Below are positions 8,535-17,222 of a stretch of DNA of 64,000 nucleotides, piece after piece. Source of the stretch: PLanc-01 sp035342095. GTDB lineage: Bacteria; Planctomycetota; Phycisphaerae; Sedimentisphaerales; Anaerobacaceae. The translations under genes and the position numbers were made by a program. Numbering within the stretch: the first letter of the stretch is position 1; each line of letters starts with the position of its first letter. The notes under the pieces are model-generated. The model saw only the letters and a program-made list of their open reading frames with translations. It was not told where the DNA came from and did no database searches. The stretch lies in NCBI GenBank assembly GCA_035342095.1, contig DAOQWL010000016.1, forward strand, positions 17,299 to 81,298. Direction: 5' to 3'.

Positions 8535-9890
8535 ATGGCACAGGCCGCAGACTGCACCATCGATTTCGGCAAGTTTCACTCGGCCCTCCAGACCGTGGAT
8601 CTGATGAGCTGCCAGGGCTACGTGGTCCGCGTCAGCGGCTCGACGGTTGAATCGGCGGGTCCCGTGCTCGGCTTGGGTGAGCTGTGCGGCATTCACGTCC
8701 GCGGCGGCCGCCGGGTCCTCGCGGAAGTGGTGGGATTTCGCAACGATCATCTGATCCTGTTGCCTCTCGAACACATCCAGGGCATCTCGCCGGGCGATAC
8801 CGTGACGGCCCGCAAGACGCCGCGACACATCCTGCTCAGCGAAAAGACGCTCGGACGCGTCCTGAACGGCCTGGGCGAGCCCATCGACGGCAAAGGCCCC
8901 CTGTCGGGCGGCGAGAAGTGCCCGCTCGACGTGAGCAGCCCGCCACCCTTGAGCCGCGAGAAGATCACCAAGCCGCTGGCCTTGGGCATCCGCTCCATCG
9001 ACGGCATCCTGACCTGCGGAAGAGGCCAGAGGGTGGGCATCTTCGCGGGCAGCGGCGTGGGTAAGAGCGTCCTGCTCGGCGATATCGCGGTTTCCAGCGA
9101 CGCGGCGGTGAACGTCGTCGCCCTGATCGGAGAGCGAGGTCGCGAGGTCCGCGAGTTTCTGGAGGAGAACCTGGGTCCCGAAGGCCTGGCGCGGAGCGTC
9201 GTGGTCGTCGCCACGTCGGACACGCCGCCCATCCAGCGAGTCAAGGCCGCCTTCGTCGCGGTGACCATCGCCGAGTACTTCCGTGAGAAAGTGGGCAACG
9301 TCCTGTTCATGATGGATTCCCTGACGCGGTTCGCGCAGGCTCAGCGGGAGATCGGGCTGGCCGCGGGGGAACCGCCCGCCACCAAAGGATATTGCCCGAG
9401 CGTCTTCGCGCTGATGCCTCGCCTGATCGAGCGGCTCGGCTGCTCTCGGACCGGCAGCATCACAGGGATTCTGACCGTGCTGGTGGAAAACGACGACCTG
9501 ACAGACCCCGTCGCCGATAGCGCCCGCAGCCTGTTGGACGGGCACATCGTCCTGTCGAGGAAGCTCGCGGACCGGGGCCATTACCCGGCCGTGGACATCC
9601 TGCGGAGCATCAGCCGGCTGATGTCCACCGTGGCAAGCGACGAGCATCGCACCGCCGGCCAGAAATTCCGCGAGATCTACGCGACCTACGCGGACGCCGA
9701 GGACCTGATCAATATCGGCGCCTTCGCTCCGGGCAGCAACCGACGGATCGACGGCGCCATCAGTCTCATCGACAAGATAAACGAATTCCTCGTCCAGCCT
9801 GTCCGGCAGAGAACGCCGTTTGAGGAAACCGTCAAACGTCTGGTCACGATCACGCGGGCCTGGGACAAGCTGCTGGGCGGGAAAGGCTAG
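8535..9890 (+). CDS. fliI: Flagellum-specific type III export ATPase FliI
   Basis: A 451-residue ATPase that energises unfolding and entry of flagellar substrates into the export gate. It has the F1-beta-like fold: Walker A GSGVGKS at residues 172-178, Walker B around VLFMMDS (about 256-262) and the family signature PATKGYCPSVFALMPRL. The N-terminal 30 residues are the oligomerisation and FliH-binding part. It is coupled to fliH (3-base gap) and followed by fliJ. Length and all catalytic motifs are normal. Confidence 0.98.
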   Translation: MAQAADCTIDFGKFHSALQTVDLMSCQGYVVRVSGSTVESAGPVLGLGELCGIHVRGGRRVLAEVVGFRNDHLILLPLEHIQGISPGDTVTARKTPRHILLSEKTLGRVLNGLGEPIDGKGPLSGGEKCPLDVSSPPPLSREKITKPLALGIRSIDGILTCGRGQRVGIFAGSGVGKSVLLGDIAVSSDAAVNVVALIGERGREVREFLEENLGPEGLARSVVVVATSDTPPIQRVKAAFVAVTIAEYFREKVGNVLFMMDSLTRFAQAQREIGLAAGEPPATKGYCPSVFALMPRLIERLGCSRTGSITGILTVLVENDDLTDPVADSARSLLDGHIVLSRKLADRGHYPAVDILRSISRLMSTVASDEHRTAGQKFREIYATYADAEDLINIGAFAPGSNRRIDGAISLIDKINEFLVQPVRQRTPFEETVKRLVTITRAWDKLLGGKG

Positions 9891-9903
9891 CGCCGGTGCA
9901 TAG

Positions 9904-10356
9904 ATGATGCGATTCGTGTGGCGTCTCCAGCGGGTGCTGGACGTCAAGACAAAGGAAGAACAGATCAAGCAGACCGAGCTGTTCCGGCTCACCGAGCAGA
10001 TCGCCGCCAAACGGGGCGAGCTGCTCATGCGTCAGCAGGTCCTTCAAGACCTGCTGGCGGAGATCGGGAAGGACCCGTCCACGGAGCGGCTGAACACACA
10101 GGAATTCCTGCTTCGCAGCGCCGCCGTGGATGACGAGCAGATCCGCACTCTCCGGACACAGATCGCGGATCTGGAAACGCGGCACCAGGAGAAGACCGCC
10201 GAACTGCTGGCTGTCAGACGATTCAAGGAGGGTCTGGAGAAGCTCCGGGACCAGGCCAAAGAGGAGTATATTCAAGAACAGGAACGTCTGGAGCAGCGGG
10301 AATTGGACGAGAACACGACGATGGCGTTCGCCCGAAATGAGGAGTCCAACAGGTGA
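9904..10356 (+). CDS. fliJ: FliJ-like flagellar export chaperone/stalk
   Basis: A 150-residue, almost entirely charged, alpha-helical protein rich in Glu, Gln, Arg and Leu, predicted to be an antiparallel coiled coil. It begins FVWRLQRVLDVKTKEEQ, which fits the FliJ N-terminus (FxF.L..VL..R...E). FliJ plugs the FliI hexamer and links ATPase and gate. FliJ sequences are not well conserved; the position right after fliI and the coiled-coil composition carry the call. It overlaps the following gene by four bases. Confidence 0.88.
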   Translation: MMRFVWRLQRVLDVKTKEEQIKQTELFRLTEQIAAKRGELLMRQQVLQDLLAEIGKDPSTERLNTQEFLLRSAAVDDEQIRTLRTQIADLETRHQEKTAELLAVRRFKEGLEKLRDQAKEEYIQEQERLEQRELDENTTMAFARNEESNR

Positions 10357-11072
10357 GTAAGAAGGTCATCATCCTCGCGGTGGGGTTGGGACTGACCAGC
10401 TTCGTCGGCGCGTTCGCCACCGGCTGGTTCACCCGGCCGCCGGCCGCAGCCGCCGCAGCCGAACCGAATCGGCCCAGCGCCGCCAGTCCGACCAACGCGT
10501 CACGTCAGACCGCGCCGCCGACCCTCTCGCCGACGCTGGCCCTGGCGACCGATCAGGCCCCGGCCGCCCGCTCGATGAGCGAAGAGCAGCTCAAGGAGCT
10601 GATCCTCCAGGTCCGCGACAGAATTCAGGAATACGACCGCAAGCTGGCGGAGCTGGAGAAGGAGAAGGAGCGGCTCCAGATCGCTCAGCAAACCCTCAAG
10701 AAGGACATTGAGACCCTGAACAACCTGCGCGTGGACTTGGCCGCCAGCGTAGCCGACGTGAAGAACGAGCGAGACCAGCTTCTCAAGGCAAGGGTCGCAG
10801 TGGCGGCCGCGGAGAAGGCCAATCTCGTCGCGATCGCAGCGGCCTACGACAAGATGGACCCGGTCGGCGCCGGCCAGATCCTGACCAACATGGCCACAGG
10901 CACCGCGCGGAACAACAGCAGCGCCGTCGCCAACCTGGACGACGCGGTCAAGATCCTGTTCTTCATGCAGGATCGAACGAAGGCCAAGGTGTTGGCCGAG
11001 ATCGCCAATCAGGAGCCGGCGCTGGCGGCTCTGCTGTCCCAGAAGCTCAAGCAGGTCCAGGAAGGAAAGTGA
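10353..11072 (+). CDS. MotE/FlbB-like membrane-anchored coiled-coil protein
   Basis: A 239-residue protein with one N-terminal membrane segment (about residues 4-24), a Pro/Ala-rich linker, a long coiled coil (about 75-135) and a C-terminal MgtE_N-like domain with AAAYDKMDPVGAGQILTNM and a KILFFMQDRTKAKVLAEI segment. Proteins of this build (MotE, FlbB) are periplasmic stator or collar chaperones found between fliJ and motA or fliK in several phyla. The GTG start at 10353 overlaps fliJ (ATGA-like coupling), and motA follows after 4 bases, which supports a role with the stator. The family call is secure; the exact function is inferred. Confidence 0.8.
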   Translation: MSKKVIILAVGLGLTSFVGAFATGWFTRPPAAAAAAEPNRPSAASPTNASRQTAPPTLSPTLALATDQAPAARSMSEEQLKELILQVRDRIQEYDRKLAELEKEKERLQIAQQTLKKDIETLNNLRVDLAASVADVKNERDQLLKARVAVAAAEKANLVAIAAAYDKMDPVGAGQILTNMATGTARNNSSAVANLDDAVKILFFMQDRTKAKVLAEIANQEPALAALLSQKLKQVQEGK

Positions 11073-11076
11073 TCGT

Positions 11077-11841
11077 ATGGATATCGCAACCATCGTGGGC
11101 ATTGTCTCCGGGTGCGCGGTCATCATCTGGGCCATGGCGCTCGGCGGGAGCCTGGTGATCTTCTGGGATGTGCCCTCCGTCGCCATTACCGTCGGCGGCA
11201 TGCTCGCCTCGACGTTCATCCAGTTCTCCCTGCCCCAGTGCCTGAGCATCTTCTCGGTCGTGAAGAAGACGTTTGTCGTGAAGATCCCGACGCCCTCGGA
11301 ACTGATGAAGAGGATGGTGGAGTACGCGACGATCAACCGGCGGGACGGCGCCCTGGCATTGGAACAGGAGATCGGCAAGCTCCATGACGCCTTTTTCGCC
11401 AAGGCCCTGCAGTTGATCGTGGACGGGCAGAATCCGGACGACATCCGCGATTTCCTCTCGATGGAAATCCAATACATGCAGGATCGTCACGCGTCCGGCA
11501 AGAAGATCCTGGAGTACATGGGCGCCGCTGCCCCGGCGTTCGGGATGGTCGGAACCCTGATCGGACTGGTCCAGATGCTCCGGAATCTCTCCTCGCCCGA
11601 CCAGATCGGCGCCGGCATGGCGGTGGCCCTGATCACAACGTTGTACGGTGCCCTCCTGGCGAACCTGATCTTCCTGCCGCTGGCGGGCAAGCTCGGACTC
11701 TATTCCAAGGCGGAAACGACGGCCAAGGAGATGATCGTCGAGGGAGTGTGCGCCATTTCCAGGGGCGACAACCCGACGATCGTCCGAGAGAAGCTCCAGG
11801 TGTTCGTCTCCCAGCACAAGCGGTCGGATAAGAAGGCGTAG
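11077..11841 (+). CDS. motA: Flagellar stator proton/sodium channel MotA
   Basis: A 254-residue inner-membrane stator subunit with four membrane segments. It shows the MotA/PomA signature around residues 148-165 (YMGAAAPAFGMVGTLIGLV) and the cytoplasmic loop that contacts FliG between segments two and three, including an ASGKKILEYM stretch. It pairs with the MotB-like proteins encoded immediately downstream (7-base gap). Length is typical of PomA-like MotA (about 250). The coupling ion cannot be decided from the sequence alone. Confidence 0.96.
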   Translation: MDIATIVGIVSGCAVIIWAMALGGSLVIFWDVPSVAITVGGMLASTFIQFSLPQCLSIFSVVKKTFVVKIPTPSELMKRMVEYATINRRDGALALEQEIGKLHDAFFAKALQLIVDGQNPDDIRDFLSMEIQYMQDRHASGKKILEYMGAAAPAFGMVGTLIGLVQMLRNLSSPDQIGAGMAVALITTLYGALLANLIFLPLAGKLGLYSKAETTAKEMIVEGVCAISRGDNPTIVREKLQVFVSQHKRSDKKA

Positions 11842-11848
11842 GCCGACC

Positions 11849-12562
11849 ATGGGCAAAACGAAGAAAGAGTCGCCGCCCGAGGAAGCCTCAGGCGCCCCGC
11901 AGTGGATGATCACGTTCAGCGATTGCATGAATCTGCTGCTGACGTTCTTCGTCCTGCTGGTGACCTTCTCCGCGTTCGGCCCGGAACAACAAGAGCGGAT
12001 CATGAACTTCGGGAACGCCATCCGTACGGTTCTCGGAAGCCCTGTAGATCCCGGACGGGTCAAAGACGAGGGTTCGATGGTCGATACCCGACGAGTGGTG
12101 AACGTGGAACAGCCGGAACAGGGCAGCGACACGCCAACCCACAGCCAATCTCCGACGCGCAGCGGATCGCTGAATGAAGACCTCCAGGCCGCCGACTACC
12201 GGCATCACAAGGTGTTCTTGATCCCCTCCGCGAAGGTCTTCCTGGCCCGCGGCAGGGCACTGTCCCCCGATGGACGGTACTTCCTGGCCACCATGGCGGC
12301 CTTCCTCCGGGAAGTGCCGGGCAGCGTGGTCATCAGCGAGAACGGCCCGGACGATCGGGCCGGCGCCGCGGATCTCGGCTTGTCGCGGGCCTTGACCGTG
12401 CTCGAACACCTCGTCTCCCTGGAGAACCTGGGGCGCGAGAGGCTCAGCATCGCGTCGGAGAGCATCGCCCCTCCCGAGGGGACCGGCGGCTCCGTAACCG
12501 CCTATCACCGACAGGAGCGGATGCTCGAGATCGTCCTGTTGGAAGGGGGTGTGCAACAGTGA
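11849..12562 (+). CDS. motB: MotB-like stator protein, first copy
   Basis: A 237-residue protein with a cytoplasmic head, one membrane segment (about residues 20-42) and a periplasmic region. The segment WMITFSDCMNLLLTFFVLL keeps the ion-binding Asp (D25) essential in MotB. The periplasmic half is a divergent OmpA/MotB-type domain (KVFLIPSAKVFLARGRALSPD and a VLEHLVSLENLGRERL helix); its peptidoglycan-binding residues are not obvious. It overlaps the second MotB-like gene by four bases. Two adjacent, non-identical MotB-like genes suggest a heteromeric B-subunit dimer, which is inference. Confidence 0.88.
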   Translation: MGKTKKESPPEEASGAPQWMITFSDCMNLLLTFFVLLVTFSAFGPEQQERIMNFGNAIRTVLGSPVDPGRVKDEGSMVDTRRVVNVEQPEQGSDTPTHSQSPTRSGSLNEDLQAADYRHHKVFLIPSAKVFLARGRALSPDGRYFLATMAAFLREVPGSVVISENGPDDRAGAADLGLSRALTVLEHLVSLENLGRERLSIASESIAPPEGTGGSVTAYHRQERMLEIVLLEGGVQQ

Positions 12563-13311
12563 GCAAACGACGGGAGGAATCAGCTCCGGGGGTGCCCCTC
12601 TGGATCATCACGTTTTCCGACATGACCACGAATCTGCTGACGTTCTTCGTGCTCCTGTTGAGCATGGGACACATCCGCGACGACACCCTCTTCGACGACG
12701 GACAACGGATGTCCATGCTCTTTCTGGAGTCCGTCAAGGCGGGGTTCGGCTTCCGCCAGAGCACGGACTTCGACTACGCCAAGGTCAAATACTCGATAGA
12801 CCAACCCGACCGGGCGGAGGGAATCACGAAAGACGCCCGCGAGGAACAGACGCGAAGGCTCTTCGAGAACCTGCGCCGGTCCGTGCAGACGATGCCTTCC
12901 CAACTGAAGGGCGACCGGGTCGAGTTCTCGGTGGCCAATATCAAGTTCGCGCCGGACCAGGCCGTGCTCGACGAAGCCGCTCAACAATGGCTGTCCCGGT
13001 ACTGCCTGAATGTTCGACAGAACCTCGACCCGGCCTCCACCATGCTGTATGTCGTCGGAGTGCCCGACCGGGGAGCCTCCGAGACTCAATCCCGCCTGCT
13101 CGCGGCCCGGCGATCCCGTGCCGTCGCGGCCTTCGTCCGCCAGGCGATGTCTGCACCAACGGCCGGGCGGGGCACCGAGACCCAAGGCAGCGGATCGCCC
13201 TGGCGGATCTTCTGGTGGGGCGCCGGTCCCGGCGCCACCTGGGGCGGACAGGACGCCCCCGCCCCCGGGCAATCCCAGATCCTCATCGCCGCGATGAAGA
13301 CCAGCCGCTGA
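12559..13311 (+). CDS. MotB-like stator protein, second copy
   Basis: A 250-residue paralogue of the preceding protein. LWIITFSDMTTNLLTFFVLLL (about residues 14-34) again has the ion-carrying Asp (D21). A long linker of about 90 residues is followed by an OmpA-like domain beginning VEFSVANIKFAPDQAVLDEAA, with ARRSRAVAAFVRQA as the second conserved helix, so this copy looks nearer to canonical peptidoglycan-binding MotB than the first. The tail is rich in Gly, Trp and Pro. The GTG start overlaps the upstream stop (GTGA). About 170 bases without a gene follow before fliO. Confidence 0.86.
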   Translation: MSKRREESAPGVPLWIITFSDMTTNLLTFFVLLLSMGHIRDDTLFDDGQRMSMLFLESVKAGFGFRQSTDFDYAKVKYSIDQPDRAEGITKDAREEQTRRLFENLRRSVQTMPSQLKGDRVEFSVANIKFAPDQAVLDEAAQQWLSRYCLNVRQNLDPASTMLYVVGVPDRGASETQSRLLAARRSRAVAAFVRQAMSAPTAGRGTETQGSGSPWRIFWWGAGPGATWGGQDAPAPGQSQILIAAMKTSR

Positions 13312-13483
13312 ACGCAGCGCGAAGCGGACTTCGTCGAGAACTTGTAGCAAAGACATGCGCCTGAGTGTATAGATCCTCGACACCCCCGGGGGTCTGCCCT
13401 CGGCGGAGGGATTTGCGCGCCCCGGCACCCCTCTTGAGCCCACTCAGCCGGCGACGGCACGCCATTTGCTGCATCCCCTGCTC

Positions 13484-13960
13484 ATGAACGCCAATCGAAA
13501 GAGAATCGCGGCCCTGTGCCTGCTGCTGGTTGTGGGAGGCGGTTGGGCTGGCTTGGCTTCGCGGTATACCGGCTCGGCCGTGAGAGCCCAGAGCGCCCCC
13601 GGCGCCGGCTCTCTCGCGGGCGATCCCAACATCCCGACTGTAGCCGGCATGGACCTGGACAGCGACGGGGTAATCGGGCGGATGATACTCGCGGTGTGCA
13701 TCGTGCTCGGGCTCGGCTCCGCAGCGGTGTACCTGTCCAAGCGGGTCCTGCCGCGGATCGCCCATCCCGCCGGACGGGAGATCCGAGTCGTCGAAACCGC
13801 ATGCTTGGGACCGCGCAAAGCGCTGCACCTCATCGAGGTCGGCGGGCAGCGTCTGCTCATCGGCAGCAGCAGCGACCGAATCACCATGTTGACCCCGGTG
13901 GGGGATGCCTGGCTGGATGTGCCTGCCAGAGAGCCGTTGGATAGTGCGGTGGAGTCATAG
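13484..13960 (+). CDS. fliO: Flagellar export-gate assembly protein FliO
   Basis: A 158-residue membrane protein that scaffolds FliP assembly. It has an N-terminal hydrophobic segment that looks like a signal or anchor (RIAALCLLLVVGGGWAGLA), a second membrane segment (MILAVCIVLGLGSAAVYL) and a cytoplasmic FliO domain with REIRVVETACLGPRKALHL and IEVGGQRLLIGSS, the core family motif. ATG at 13484 is chosen; an in-frame TTG lies 18 bases upstream. It abuts fliP with no gap (TAG then ATG). Confidence 0.9.
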   Translation: MNANRKRIAALCLLLVVGGGWAGLASRYTGSAVRAQSAPGAGSLAGDPNIPTVAGMDLDSDGVIGRMILAVCIVLGLGSAAVYLSKRVLPRIAHPAGREIRVVETACLGPRKALHLIEVGGQRLLIGSSSDRITMLTPVGDAWLDVPAREPLDSAVES

Positions 13961-14827
13961 ATGGCACGGATACGAGGAACCATTGGCGTCCTGTTGGTCA
14001 TCGTCGCATCGGCGGCGGCGCCGGTCGGAGGGCAGACCGGGCTGGACATCACCTCCCCGGTGGCGCCTGCGACGGGGGTCCAGACCCCGTCCGCGTCGGC
14101 CGGCGGCAGTATGCCCAGCGTCGGGGAGCTCGTGACCGTGTTCGAGAAGGCGACAGCCCCCTCGCCAAACGGGTCGGAGGCATCCGAGCCGGCGGCCGGC
14201 GATTGGGCGACCCCGGTCAAGCTCGTGGTGATCTTCGCCGGCCTGGCGATTCTGCCCAGCCTGCTCGTAATGATGACGTCCTTCACGCGGATCGTCATCG
14301 TCCTGTCGTTTGTGCGTCGCGCCTTGTCGACGCAGAGCATCCCGCCAACCGTGGCGGTGATCGGGCTGGCCCTGTTCCTGACGATGTACACGATGGCGCC
14401 GACGTACGCCCGCATGAACGCGGAGGCCATCCAGCCGTACCTGACGGACAAGGCCTCCTTGGGCGTTGCAGCAACCAAGGCGGGCGAGTGTATGAAGGAC
14501 TTCATGCTCCGCCAGAGCCGCAAGGGCGACGTGGCCCTGTTCGTCGAGATGGCCAAGGCTCCCATGCCGACCGTCCCGACGGATATCCCGCTGCACATCG
14601 TCGTGCCGGCCTTCATCATCAGCGAATTCCGCACGGCCTTCGAGATCGGGTGCCTGTTGTTCATCCCGTTTCTGCTGATCGACATGGTGATCGCCAGCGT
14701 GCTGCTCAGCGCCGGGATGATGATGCTGCCCCCCGTCATGATCTCGCTGCCCTTCAAGCTGATCCTGTTCATCCTCGTCGACGGGTGGGGATTGCTGGCC
14801 AAGAGCCTGAGTCTGGGGTTCCGCTGA
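13961..14827 (+). CDS. fliP: Flagellar export-gate protein FliP
   Basis: A 288-residue core subunit of the export gate, which forms the FliP5-FliQ4-FliR1 complex. There is a cleavable signal-like N-terminus (residues 1-25), then an Ala/Ser/Pro-rich stretch, then four membrane segments. Family signatures are the segment with LLVMMTSFTRIVIVLSFVRR and, later, VPAFIISEFRTAFEIGC. The C-terminus ends in the conserved WGLLAKSL helix. Length is slightly longer than E. coli FliP (245) because of the N-terminal insert. Confidence 0.97.
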   Translation: MARIRGTIGVLLVIVASAAAPVGGQTGLDITSPVAPATGVQTPSASAGGSMPSVGELVTVFEKATAPSPNGSEASEPAAGDWATPVKLVVIFAGLAILPSLLVMMTSFTRIVIVLSFVRRALSTQSIPPTVAVIGLALFLTMYTMAPTYARMNAEAIQPYLTDKASLGVAATKAGECMKDFMLRQSRKGDVALFVEMAKAPMPTVPTDIPLHIVVPAFIISEFRTAFEIGCLLFIPFLLIDMVIASVLLSAGMMMLPPVMISLPFKLILFILVDGWGLLAKSLSLGFR

Positions 14828-14853
14828 GAACGAACAACGGAGAATGAAGACGT

Positions 14854-15129
14854 ATGGACAGCAGCTTCGCCCTGTACATTGGAAGACACACGCTGGAAAC
14901 CGCCCTGATCCTGTCGGCGCCCATTCTGCTGACGTGCATGGTCGTCGGCATTGCGGTGACGCTGTTTCAAGCCGTCACGTCGATGCGGGACATGACCCTG
15001 ACGATCATCCCGAAGCTGCTGGCCCTGGGACTCATCACGCTGGTCTTCAGCGGGTGGATGCTCCAGGTGGTCCTGCGCTTCACGGCGGAGATCTTCTCAT
15101 TGATCCAGGGCATCGGAGGTAATGGATGA
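14854..15129 (+). CDS. fliQ: Flagellar export-gate protein FliQ
   Basis: A 91-residue two-helix membrane protein of the export gate. Two membrane segments (about residues 14-40 and 50-75) flank the loop containing AVTSMRDMTLTIIPK, a FliQ hallmark. Length and topology are exactly those of the family. It lies 26 bases after fliP; its stop codon falls in a palindromic repeat that fills the spacer to fliR. Confidence 0.96.
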   Translation: MDSSFALYIGRHTLETALILSAPILLTCMVVGIAVTLFQAVTSMRDMTLTIIPKLLALGLITLVFSGWMLQVVLRFTAEIFSLIQGIGGNG

Positions 15130-15192
15130 TGGATTGTGGATTACTGAAAGAAGCGTCCGATGGGCGATGGGATCATCCATCCTCCATCATCC
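15124..15192. repeat. Palindromic spacer repeat between fliQ and fliR
   Basis: The 10-base arms GGATGATGGA (15124-15133) and TCCATCATCC (15183-15192) form a perfect inverted repeat, and the flanks contain further variants of the GATGGATT/CATCCATC unit. The spacer is unusually A/T-rich and repetitive for this genome. It could form an mRNA hairpin between two gate genes; function unknown. Confidence 0.7.
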
Positions 15193-15210
15193 GTCATCCA
15201 TGGTGACGCC

Positions 15211-15954
15211 ATGCCCCCCGCCCTGCTCGGCCTGATCCTGATTCTGACGCGGACATCGAGTTTCATCCTCGTGCTCCCGGTCTTCGGGTGGCAGACGATC
15301 CCGCTGCACATCAAGGTGATTATTGCGACGCTCCTGTCCGTGTTCTTCTGCATCTGCAAGCCGCTGGCTGTCGACCCGACGGCGATCTCCCTGCCGATGG
15401 CGATGTTCCTGCTGACGGGCGAAGCCATCTACGGCCTGGCCCTCGGACTGATCGTCGCCCTGCTGTTCTCCGTCGTTCGGATGAGCGCCCACGTCGCGGA
15501 ACAACAGATGGGCTTGACCATGTCCGAGATCGTCGATCCGTTCAATGGGGAGGTGACCGGCGAGTTGTCGAACCTGATGGAAATGGTCTTCATCTTGCTG
15601 TTCCTCGGCGTCAACGGTCACCACGTGTTCCTCCAGGTCCTCTCGCGGAGTTACGACGCGTTCCCGCCGGGCACGGCACCGACGCTCGATGTGCTCGTCG
15701 CAGGCGTGGTGGAAACCAGTTCGGCCATGTTCATTGCCAGCCTGCGGCTGGGGGCGCCGCTGCTCGGCGCGTTCCTGGTCCTGATGGTCACCCTGGCGCT
15801 GCTCTCGCGTCTGGTCCCGGAGATGGACATCTTCATGGTCAGCATGCCGGCCCGCGTGGCGCTGGGCCTGTTCCTCGTGGCGATCTTCATGCCGTTCGTG
15901 GGAGAATACGTGACGGAACTGGCCGATTGGATGGGCAAGCTCTTGCCCATTTAG
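15211..15954 (+). CDS. fliR: Flagellar export-gate protein FliR
   Basis: A 247-residue membrane protein, single copy in the export gate. It has six predicted membrane segments beginning with ALLGLILILTRTSSFILVLPVFGW, and the conserved GEAIYGLALGLIVALLFS region. ATG at 15211 is chosen because the upstream in-frame codons (from 15160) translate the palindromic spacer and are not family-like. It is followed by a second repeat-rich spacer and then flhB; the order fliO-P-Q-R-flhB is conserved. Confidence 0.95.
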   Translation: MPPALLGLILILTRTSSFILVLPVFGWQTIPLHIKVIIATLLSVFFCICKPLAVDPTAISLPMAMFLLTGEAIYGLALGLIVALLFSVVRMSAHVAEQQMGLTMSEIVDPFNGEVTGELSNLMEMVFILLFLGVNGHHVFLQVLSRSYDAFPPGTAPTLDVLVAGVVETSSAMFIASLRLGAPLLGAFLVLMVTLALLSRLVPEMDIFMVSMPARVALGLFLVAIFMPFVGEYVTELADWMGKLLPI

Positions 15955-15955
15955 C

Positions 15956-16022
15956 ATTTGCGATTTGTGATTTGCGATTTCAAGAGGACCGTCTCAGCAA
16001 CATGGCCCGTCCAATCGCAAAT
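15956..16022. repeat. ATTTGCGATTT repeat and hairpin between fliR and flhB
   Basis: Two direct copies of ATTTGCGATTT (15956-15966 and 15970-15980) face an inverted AATCGCAAAT at 16013-16022, giving a perfect 10-base stem. An A/T-rich tail with AATTGTAAATAGTAAAT leads to the flhB start. The composition differs strongly from the neighbouring genes. It may be a small dispersed genomic repeat; I cannot count other copies beyond this window. Confidence 0.7.
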
Positions 16023-16049
16023 AGAAAATTGTAAATAGTAAATCTGAAG

Positions 16050-17132
16050 ATGGCCGAGAAACCAGCAGCCGAAAAAACAGAACAACCAACCGCCCGTCGG
16101 CTCAGCAAGGCGCGAGAAGGCGGCCAGATTCCCCAAAGCCAGGAACTGGGCGCCGCCTTCACGCTCTTGGCCCTGCTGGCGGCGCTGGTCACGCTGGGTC
16201 CCGGGCTGTTCCGCTGGTGCAAGATGGAGCTCGAGGAGGGCCTGTCGACGACGAATCCCTCCTCCACATTCTCGGACGCGCAGGCGTTCCTCCATCTCGT
16301 CCACGACAGCACCATCGACACGCTCGTGGTGTTGATTCCGATTCTCGCCATCCTCTCGGCCGGGGGCGTGATCGCCGGCATCCTCATGGGCGGCGTGACA
16401 CTCACGCCCGCCGCAATTCAGTTCCGCTGGGACGTCCTGATTCCCGCCAATGCGCTGGGCAAGCTGGTCAGCAAGCAATCCCTCGTCCACCTGCTGCTCT
16501 CCATCTTGAAGCTCGTGTTCGTCAGCATGATCGTGTGGGCCTACCTGAAAGACAGCCTGGAGGCCTTTGCGGCCCTGCGATGGGCCTGGTCCACCCAGAT
16601 CATCACGGCAACCGGGGAAATCCTCCTGGGTGTGTTCCTCCGCGTGAGCCTTGCGGTGCTGATCCTCGGATTGGCCGACGCCGTCTATCAGAAGTGGAAC
16701 TACATCCAGGAACTCAAAATGACGCGCGATGAGGTTCGCCAGGAGCGAAAGGACACGGAGGGATCTCCGGAGGTCAAGGCGCGTATCCGTCGCTTGCAGA
16801 TCCAGATGTCGATGAGACGGCTTCGCAAGGACGTGCCCAAGGCCAACGTAATTCTCGTGAACCCGACGCACGTGGCGGTGGCGCTGCGCTACGATCCGAA
16901 GACCATGGAAGCCCCTCTCCTCGTGGCCAAGGGCGCCGACCACATGGCCCAGAGGATCATCGAGATCGGCCGTTCCTACGGGATCCCGATCATCCAGCGG
17001 CCTCCGCTTGCCCGGGCCATCTTCGCGACCGTCAAGCCGGGCCAACCCATCCCCGAGGCCCTCTACATGGCGGTCGCGGAGGTGCTCGCATTGATCTACC
17101 GCCTCCGTCAGAAACGCCGGATGTCGAAGTAG
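16050..17132 (+). CDS. flhB: Flagellar export-gate switch protein FlhB
   Basis: A 360-residue export-gate protein that switches substrate specificity from rod/hook to filament type. It has the charged N-terminus EKTEQPTARRLSKAREGGQI, four membrane segments and a cytoplasmic domain. The autocleavage motif NPTH is intact at about residues 271-274 (VNPTHVAVALRYDP), followed by the conserved P-L-A-R-A-I segment near the end. FlhB works with FliK, encoded at 1949-3721. It is the last gene of the plus-strand operon. Confidence 0.97.
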   Translation: MAEKPAAEKTEQPTARRLSKAREGGQIPQSQELGAAFTLLALLAALVTLGPGLFRWCKMELEEGLSTTNPSSTFSDAQAFLHLVHDSTIDTLVVLIPILAILSAGGVIAGILMGGVTLTPAAIQFRWDVLIPANALGKLVSKQSLVHLLLSILKLVFVSMIVWAYLKDSLEAFAALRWAWSTQIITATGEILLGVFLRVSLAVLILGLADAVYQKWNYIQELKMTRDEVRQERKDTEGSPEVKARIRRLQIQMSMRRLRKDVPKANVILVNPTHVAVALRYDPKTMEAPLLVAKGADHMAQRIIEIGRSYGIPIIQRPPLARAIFATVKPGQPIPEALYMAVAEVLALIYRLRQKRRMSK

Positions 17133-17184
17133 GAATCAGCCCTCTCCGGAATCGCATGGAGCCAGGCAACTCCATCCGATTGCT

Positions 17185-17210
17185 CCCGACCGACTCAACC
17201 GCCGGTCGGG
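17185..17210 (+). terminator. Putative terminator hairpin after flhB
   Basis: CCCGACCG (17185-17192) and CGGTCGGG (17203-17210) form a perfect 8-base GC-rich stem with a 10-base loop, 52 bases after the flhB stop. No T-run follows, so it would be a weak intrinsic terminator, a bidirectional stop with fliD, or an RNA-stability element. Confidence 0.45.
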
Positions 17211-17222
17211 AACCTCTCCTAA

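Noticed and set aside
13382..13393. ACCCCCGGGGGT palindrome between the second motB-like gene and fliO
   Set aside because: A perfect but short palindrome with no loop and no T-run. It cannot form a hairpin terminator and may be a chance GC run.
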